DNA from: CAZUZD01 sp964624465
Lineage (GTDB): Bacteria; Planctomycetota; Planctomycetia; Isosphaerales; Isosphaeraceae
Reading direction: 5' to 3'
Length of the DNA stretch: 17,956 nt
NCBI GenBank assembly: GCA_964624465.1
Contig: CAZUZD010000105.1
Coordinates: 1 to 17,956, forward strand
Shown here piece after piece: positions 13,617 through 17,956 of the stretch. The translations under genes were made by a program, and so were the position numbers. Positions within the stretch are counted from its first letter, which is position 1; each line of letters starts with the position of its first letter. The notes beneath the pieces were generated by a model that was given only the letters and a program-made list of their open reading frames with translations, was not told the origin of the DNA and made no database searches.

Positions 13617-14837
13617 TCAGGCGACCGTGGCCGGGATGGGGGCGCGGCAGGCGGCGGCGAATTCCAGGGTGCTGGCCCGCAACGCCAGGCGACGACTGCG
13701 GATGGCCGGGCGCACGGTGTCGGGGTCGTCGAGGATCGCGGTGGCGCGGTCGAGCAAGGCGTCGGGATCGAAGCCGAGCGTGCTCAGGCAGTGCTCGCCG
13801 AGCTCCAGGAGCTCGAAGAACCCCTGGTGCTTGATGTCGTAGGCCAGGCCCAGGCCCGGGGTATCGACGGAGTGGGCCAGGATGCACGAGTGCAGCATGC
13901 CGCCGATGTGCAGGTCGAGCTGCCGGTACCGCGCCAGGAGTTCGGGGAGCCGGGCACGCACCGGGGTGACGACCAGGCCGCGGGCGGCGAACAGCCGGGG
14001 GAGGATCGTCTCGCTGGGGTAGTGCCGGAAGTATCGGAACCCGCAGTTGAACCGGCGCTGGAGCTCCTGGAGGACCTGGACGTACTGGTCGAGGTTCCGC
14101 TGCAGGAGGGCATTGGGGATCGGCCCGTGGAAGCTGAGGTTCAGGCCCACGATCGGGGCGCCGCCCGCGCGGGCGGGGGGCACCGCCTCGACGGGCCGGA
14201 GGCTGGCCAGGTGCAGCGCCGGATCACCGACCAGTTGGGGGGCCGCGTCGGTGAGCTGCGCCAGCACCCGGTAGGTGTGCCAGTCGCGGACGCCGACCAG
14301 GCGGGCGCGACCGAACAGGTCGCGGAGCAGGCGGGCGTCGGGCTCGTGCAGGTCGAACGGCTCATCGGTGCCGGGCCGCAGCTCGGGGCCGTTGATCCCG
14401 ATCCCGAAGAAGATCGGCCGCACCCCGGTGCGCTCGAACTGCCGCAGGTCCTCGACCACGCGGCGGGCGAGCCGATGCTGGCGATCGAATTGCAGGTACC
14501 CGCCGCCGGCGACGATGACCGTCGGAGGCCGCCGGCCGGGCGCCTGGCGCTCCAGGGTGTCGAGCTCGCCCCAGTTCAGGCGCCGGATCGGGGCGGAAGA
14601 CCCGACGGCCCCGAGGCAAGCGATGACCGCCTCGGAGATCGCATGATCGCCGATGTTGACCGCGTCGGCGCGGTCGTAGTCGCGGTAATCGAGCGCCGTC
14701 AGATCTCCCCGACGCGCCCGAGCCAGGTCGCGACGGGCGGCCCGCCAGCCCCGGAGCCGGGCCTTGAGCGCCCCGGGGCCGATCGCCACCCCCGGGAGTC
14801 GGGCGGCAGCGCCGTAGATGACGACGAGCTGGGGCAT
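13617..14837 (-). CDS. Polysaccharide pyruvyl transferase family protein
   Basis: A 406-residue protein of the pyruvyl transferase family (CsaB/WcaK type), which adds a pyruvate ketal from phosphoenolpyruvate to sugars of exopolysaccharide or cell-wall polymers. The order of motifs fits: NIGDHAISEAV at residues 61-71, VIVAGGGYL, IFFGIGINGP, ARLVGVRDWHTYRVL, LVGDPALHL, then the C-terminal HIGGMLHSCILAHSVDTPGLGLAYDIKHQGFF split around the family pattern of His, Ala-x-Gly-x-Pro and Tyr-Asp-x-Lys. The start MPQLVVIYG (ATG at 14837) is chosen because the upstream in-frame extension to 14924 is Pro/Arg-rich and has no family match; no good ribosome site is visible for it. Some members modify glycans without pyruvate, so the donor is not certain. 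It lies downstream of the ankyrin gene on the same strand, 210 nt away. Confidence 0.88.
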   Translation of the reverse strand: MPQLVVIYGAAARLPGVAIGPGALKARLRGWRAARRDLARARRGDLTALDYRDYDRADAVNIGDHAISEAVIACLGAVGSSAPIRRLNWGELDTLERQAPGRRPPTVIVAGGGYLQFDRQHRLARRVVEDLRQFERTGVRPIFFGIGINGPELRPGTDEPFDLHEPDARLLRDLFGRARLVGVRDWHTYRVLAQLTDAAPQLVGDPALHLASLRPVEAVPPARAGGAPIVGLNLSFHGPIPNALLQRNLDQYVQVLQELQRRFNCGFRYFRHYPSETILPRLFAARGLVVTPVRARLPELLARYRQLDLHIGGMLHSCILAHSVDTPGLGLAYDIKHQGFFELLELGEHCLSTLGFDPDALLDRATAILDDPDTVRPAIRSRRLALRASTLEFAAACRAPIPATVA

Positions 14838-15010
14838 CGGTCCGGGTCCGGGCCGCGACGGATGAGGAGGGCGCGAGCTGGATCGGGCCGACGTGGGGCG
14901 GATCGGGGGACCGGTCGGCCGCAACCGCGGACGGCACCAGGGCCCGACGGACCGTGACGGTGCGGCCAGCCGCGTGACACCCTGGGAATCGGCCGGGATG
15001 GAACCAGAGC

Positions 15011-15025
15011 TTGAAGAATCTTCAA
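15011..15025. repeat. AT-rich 15-nt palindrome, candidate operator
   Basis: TTGAAGAATCTTCAA is a perfect palindrome around a central A (two 7-nt arms). It is strikingly AT-rich for this DNA. It lies in the 210-nt gap between the ankyrin gene and the pyruvyl transferase gene, about 174 nt upstream of the latter's start. A transcription-factor site is the best guess; a weak terminator stem is the alternative. Confidence 0.4.
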
Positions 15026-15041
15026 CCGAGGATGAGTCGAT

Positions 15042-15058
15042 GCCGGCTCAGAGCCGGC
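15042..15058 (-). terminator. Hairpin containing the ankyrin-gene stop codon
   Basis: GCCGGCTC at 15042-15049 and GAGCCGGC at 15051-15058 form an 8-bp perfect inverted repeat with a single-nt centre (about 7 bp with a 3-nt loop as RNA). The stop codon of the ankyrin gene (15048-15050, minus strand) is inside it. There is no following U-run, so any ending of transcription would need a factor. Confidence 0.35.
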
Positions 15059-16757
15059 TCCAGGCGAGGCGATCCAGGTCCAGGCGGTACGCGCTCGGGT
15101 TCGCGACCAGACTCTCGCGCCGGCCGTTCGACTCGCAGCGCTCGCCGCCGGCGACGATCAGCGACCGGGGCCCCTCGATGCGGGTCCGGTGCTTCGAGAT
15201 CCAGCCGGGGGCCGTTCCCGTCGGGCTCAGGCGCTCGATCCGCCAGGTCGCCACGTCGAGCCGGCACACGGGCGTCTGGCCATGACGGCGGGTGTCCTGG
15301 TACCCCAGTGACCCGATGATGTAGATGGCGCCGTCGAGGTAGGTGGCGGAGTGGAAGTCGGTCGGCGGGAACAGGCTCTCGGGGTAGCCGTAGACGGTGA
15401 ACTGGCCGTCGGGCTCGTGCACCACCACGTCGTTGTAGATGCAGAAGTCCGGGTCGTAGTGGTCCTCGTGCTCGCCGGCGATCTGGACGAAGCGGCCGTC
15501 GGGCAGGGGGGTCAGCGACATGCCGAAGCGGTCGAAGCACCAGACGGAGGTGTCGTCCCGGCCGGTGTCGCCGAACTGCTGGCGGGCGTCGTAGGCGCGG
15601 GTGCCCGATCGGATCATGGCGTGCCAGAACGGGACGTCCATCCGCTCGGGGTTGGCGCGGCCGGGGCGTCGCGAGCGGCCGGCGCGGTACTCGGCGACCG
15701 TGGCGGCGATCGGCAGGGTCGGCTCGGGCGGCAGGCCGAGCCGGGCCCGCTTCGTGGCGGTCGGGGCATCGCTCCAGTCCGCCCCGGCAGCGACCAGGAG
15801 CTCGGCCACCTCGGGGGTGGCGGCCAGGCCGATCGCCGATTCGTCGAACCCGTTGCGGCGGGTCCGGTCGGCCCCCGCCTCCAGCAGCGCGGCGACCGTG
15901 GCGGCGTGCCCGACCTCGGCGGCCCGGATCAGGGCGGTCTCGCCGTGCTGCTCGAAGGCGTCGACGTCGGCCCCCTGGGCGATCAGCCAGCGGACGAGAT
16001 CGGTCCGCCCGCCGGCAGCGGCCAGGGTCAGGGCCGTCTCGTCGAGGGCCCCGCGCTCGTCGACGCCGGTGGCGTGCGGCCGGACCAGGGCGGCCCGCTC
16101 GACGTCGCCGGTCATTGCGGCCACGAGCCAGGGGGTGCGGTGCAGGGCGTCGCAGGCCTGCCAGTCGGCCGGCTCCGCCGCCGCGATGGCCGCTCGCAGC
16201 GTCTCGATCGAGCCGAGGGCGATCGCCTGGAGCAGCGGCGTCCAGCCCAGCGGCGCGGGGTCGGCGCCGCCATCGAGCAGGGCCTGCACGGCGTCGTAGC
16301 GCCCGAACCGCGAGGCGGTCCCGAGCGCGGTCTCCCCGTACGAGGTGCGGCCGTCCGCGACGGCGCCGTGGGCGAGCAGCAGGCGGATCATCGGCACGAG
16401 GGCGGGGCTGTCGAACAGGCCGTAGGCGGTGTGGATCAGCGGCGTGTAGCCCTGGGCGTAGACGGCGTCGGCCCGCGCGCCGGCGGCGAGCAGGCACTCG
16501 ACCCTGGCCAGGTTTCCGCCGCTGGCGGCCAGGGCCAGCGGGGTGGGACGCTCGGCGCGCTCGGCGAACACGGCGTTGACGTCGGCCCCGGCGGCGATCA
16601 GCTCGCGGATCAGCGTCAGGTCGGCCGCCGGCGCCGCCAGGGCCCGGGCCAGCGGCGTGAGGCCGGCCGGGTCGCGGGCGTCGACGGGCTCGCCACGCTG
16701 CAATGCCTGGCGGACGCCCTCGAGATCGCCGGCGGCGGCCAGGTCATGAAGGCTCAT
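15048..16757 (-). CDS. Ankyrin-repeat protein with a C-terminal kelch-like domain
   Basis: A 569-residue cytosolic protein. Residues 1 to about 345 hold a run of roughly eight to ten ankyrin units; clear ones are GETALGTASRFGRYDAVQAL, DETALTLAAAGGRTDLVRWL and GETALIRAAEVGHAATVAAL, each followed by a GAD-type turn. After a basic linker, residues about 370-569 form a different domain with VWCFDRFGMSLTPLPDGR, GEHEDHYDPDFCIYNDVVV and HSATYLDGAIYIIGSLGY, resembling kelch/galactose-oxidase-like beta-propeller blades. A lone segment of this size would give only about three or four blades. The start ATG at 16757 (MSLHDLAAAGD) is where the first ankyrin helix begins; the open frame upstream to 17270 is antisense to the glycosyltransferase and is rejected. 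A protein-binding role is likely and the partner is unknown. It is divergent from the glycosyltransferase across 100 nt. Confidence 0.88.
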   Translation of the reverse strand: MSLHDLAAAGDLEGVRQALQRGEPVDARDPAGLTPLARALAAPAADLTLIRELIAAGADVNAVFAERAERPTPLALAASGGNLARVECLLAAGARADAVYAQGYTPLIHTAYGLFDSPALVPMIRLLLAHGAVADGRTSYGETALGTASRFGRYDAVQALLDGGADPAPLGWTPLLQAIALGSIETLRAAIAAAEPADWQACDALHRTPWLVAAMTGDVERAALVRPHATGVDERGALDETALTLAAAGGRTDLVRWLIAQGADVDAFEQHGETALIRAAEVGHAATVAALLEAGADRTRRNGFDESAIGLAATPEVAELLVAAGADWSDAPTATKRARLGLPPEPTLPIAATVAEYRAGRSRRPGRANPERMDVPFWHAMIRSGTRAYDARQQFGDTGRDDTSVWCFDRFGMSLTPLPDGRFVQIAGEHEDHYDPDFCIYNDVVVHEPDGQFTVYGYPESLFPPTDFHSATYLDGAIYIIGSLGYQDTRRHGQTPVCRLDVATWRIERLSPTGTAPGWISKHRTRIEGPRSLIVAGGERCESNGRRESLVANPSAYRLDLDRLAWSRL

Positions 16758-16857
16758 GGGCAGGGGCTCTCGATGGGTTCGGACCGCCGCTCCGGCGCAG
16801 ATCGCGCGGGGTCGCGTTAGGATACGGCCTGGACCGCCGCCAGGGGAACCGATTGCG

Positions 16858-17956
16858 ATGCAGGCCATCCTGACGAGCGTGGGCACCGACGGCGACGTGC
16901 TCCCGTTCGTCGGGCTCGCCGCCGTGCTCCGCGACCGTGGCCATCGCGTCACCCTGGCCCTGCCCGAGCCGTACCGCGCGCGGGCCGAGGCGCTCGGGGT
17001 CGGGTTCTGCCCGATCGTCGGCGCCGCCGACGTCGAGCGGATGCTGGCCGACCCCGACCTCTGGCACCCGTTCCGCAGCGGCCAGATGATGGCCCGCTGG
17101 GGCGCGCCGATGATCGCGCGGCAGTTCGAGACGCTGGCCGAGCTGGCGGCCACCCCGGGCGGCGTCCTGGTCGCCAGCCCCGGCGTGCTGGCGGCCCGGC
17201 TGGTGCAGGAGGCGCGGAGCGTGCCCATGGCCACGCTCCTGCTGCAACCCGGCCTGCTGCCGAGCTGCACCGCGCCCCCGGCGATGCCCGGCGGCGCGGA
17301 CCTGCCGGCCTGGTTGCCCGGCCCGCTCCGGCCCGGCTACTGGCTGGCCGTCGATGCGGCCGCCTACGCGCTGCTGGCGCCGGCGCTGAACCGGATGCGA
17401 TCGCGGCTGGGCCTGCGACCGGTGCGGCGGGTCTTCCGCTGGTGGCTCTCGCCCGAGCGGGTGATCGGCCTGTTCCCGGCCTGGTACGCGGCACCTCAGG
17501 CGGACTGGCCGCCGCAGCTGCGGCTCGTCGGATTCAGCCGGTTCGACGGCGAGTCGGGTCCGCTGGCTGACGACGTGCAGGCCTTCTGCGCGGCGGGGCC
17601 ACCGCCGATCGCCTTCACGTTCGGCACCGGCATGCGGCACGCCTCGGAGTTCTTCCGCACGGCCACGACCGCCTGCTCGGCCCTGGGCGCCCGCGGCCTG
17701 CTGCTGACCCGGTTTCTCGACCAGATCCCGGACCGCCTGCCCCCGGCGGTGCGCCCGTGCGGCTTCGCCCCGTTCCGCCAGTTGCTGCCGCGCTGCGGGG
17801 CGGTCGTGCACCACGGCGGCGTCGGGACCACGGCGGCCGCGCTCGAGTCGGGGTGCCCGCAATTGATCCTGCCGCTGGCCTGGGACCAGCCCGACAACGC
17901 CGCCCGCGTCGTCGCTCTGGGCGCTGGGCTGACCCTCGGGCCCCGCCAGCGCGGCG
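16858..17956 (+). CDS. GT1-family glycosyltransferase (UGT/MGT-like), 3' partial
   Basis: At least 366 residues, cut by the right edge of the window; family members are about 400-430. The N-terminus MQAILTSVGTDGDVLPFVGLA is typical of the GT-B acceptor domain of the sterol/macrolide glycosyltransferase group. The C-terminal donor domain shows TFGTGMRHASEFF and the UGT-type signature HHGGVGTTAAALESGCPQLILPLAWDQPDNAARV split around His318-His319-Gly-Gly. It should move a sugar from a nucleotide donor to a lipid, small molecule or antibiotic-like acceptor; neither is identifiable. AGGGGA at 16842-16847 lies 10 nt before the ATG. The gap to the divergent ankyrin gene shows TAGGAT at 16818-16823 as a weak -10 candidate without a clear -35. 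Confidence 0.9.
   Translation, partial: MQAILTSVGTDGDVLPFVGLAAVLRDRGHRVTLALPEPYRARAEALGVGFCPIVGAADVERMLADPDLWHPFRSGQMMARWGAPMIARQFETLAELAATPGGVLVASPGVLAARLVQEARSVPMATLLLQPGLLPSCTAPPAMPGGADLPAWLPGPLRPGYWLAVDAAAYALLAPALNRMRSRLGLRPVRRVFRWWLSPERVIGLFPAWYAAPQADWPPQLRLVGFSRFDGESGPLADDVQAFCAAGPPPIAFTFGTGMRHASEFFRTATTACSALGARGLLLTRFLDQIPDRLPPAVRPCGFAPFRQLLPRCGAVVHHGGVGTTAAALESGCPQLILPLAWDQPDNAARVVALGAGLTLGPRQRG

Noticed and set aside
13113..16820. Long plus-strand open frames over 13113-14957 and 15351-16820
   Set aside because: They are antisense to the pyruvyl transferase and ankyrin genes and have biased composition with no recognisable domain.
16744..17862. Minus-strand open frame of 372 codons, and an N-terminal extension of the ankyrin gene to 17270
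   Set aside because: Both lie antisense to the GT1 glycosyltransferase, whose HHGG...DQ signature is unmistakable. The ankyrin homology begins at the ATG at 16757.
1..17956. CRISPR arrays, insertion sequences, tRNA or rRNA genes, prophage genes
   Set aside because: I saw no regularly spaced repeats, transposase or integrase motifs, or tRNA-like cloverleaf or CCA ends on either strand by reading.

Overview
The window is about 18 kb of very GC-rich, gene-dense bacterial DNA. It has short gaps, many GTG starts, and gene families typical of large environmental genomes. The mix (a RuBisCO-like protein with several sugar-acid enzymes, a cytosolic ankyrin/kelch-type protein, a DUF4070-like radical SAM protein) and the codon style suggest a planctomycete, perhaps near Isosphaeraceae. 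That assignment is inference from gene content, not from a marker gene. I saw no tRNA, rRNA, insertion sequence, CRISPR array or transporter. No stretch longer than 300 bases lacks a gene.

Layout. (1) 2-1561 (+): the 3' four-fifths of a YjhG/YagF-type sugar-acid (D-xylonate) dehydratase, cut by the window edge. (2) 1762-3330 (+): a B12-binding-type radical SAM protein with its own candidate promoter. (3) 3434-6004 (+): a compact group of a GuaD-like deaminase, a 65-residue Cys-rich zinc-ribbon protein, kynurenine formamidase (kynB) and a kynureninase-like PLP enzyme (kynU). The small protein and kynB share an ATGA overlap. This looks like part of tryptophan/kynurenine breakdown; the dioxygenase step is not in the window. 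(4) 6179-13470 (+): seven co-directional genes, namely a RuBisCO-like protein (RLP), a Gfo/Idh/MocA dehydrogenase, a TIM-barrel sugar isomerase/epimerase, an alpha/beta hydrolase, a ribulose-phosphate-3-epimerase-like protein, a PfkB kinase and a uronate-isomerase-like amidohydrolase-fold protein. (5) 13617-16757 (-): a polysaccharide pyruvyl transferase family protein and an ankyrin-repeat/kelch-like protein. (6) 16858-end (+): a GT1 family glycosyltransferase, cut by the right edge and divergent from the ankyrin gene.

The most interesting part is region 4. The RLP keeps the metal-binding Lys-x-Asp-Glu group of RuBisCO but has lost several residues needed for RuBP carboxylation, so it is a form IV type enzyme. 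Its neighbours supply the steps a catabolic route for an unusual sugar or sugar acid would need: oxidation, lactone hydrolysis, isomerisation, phosphorylation, RLP-type enolisation/decarboxylation, and 3-epimerisation into central metabolism. The known precedent is the D-apiose/3-oxo-isoapionate route, whose RLPs act on a branched sugar-acid phosphate. The kinase and isomerase families here differ from what I recall of that route, so this may be a different pathway. The order of steps and the substrate are inference.

Regulatory signals are sparse. Three sigma70-like promoters precede the radical SAM gene, the deaminase gene and the RLP gene. Several inverted repeats lie at gene ends, including a 16-bp perfect inverted repeat in the convergent gap at 13471-13616.
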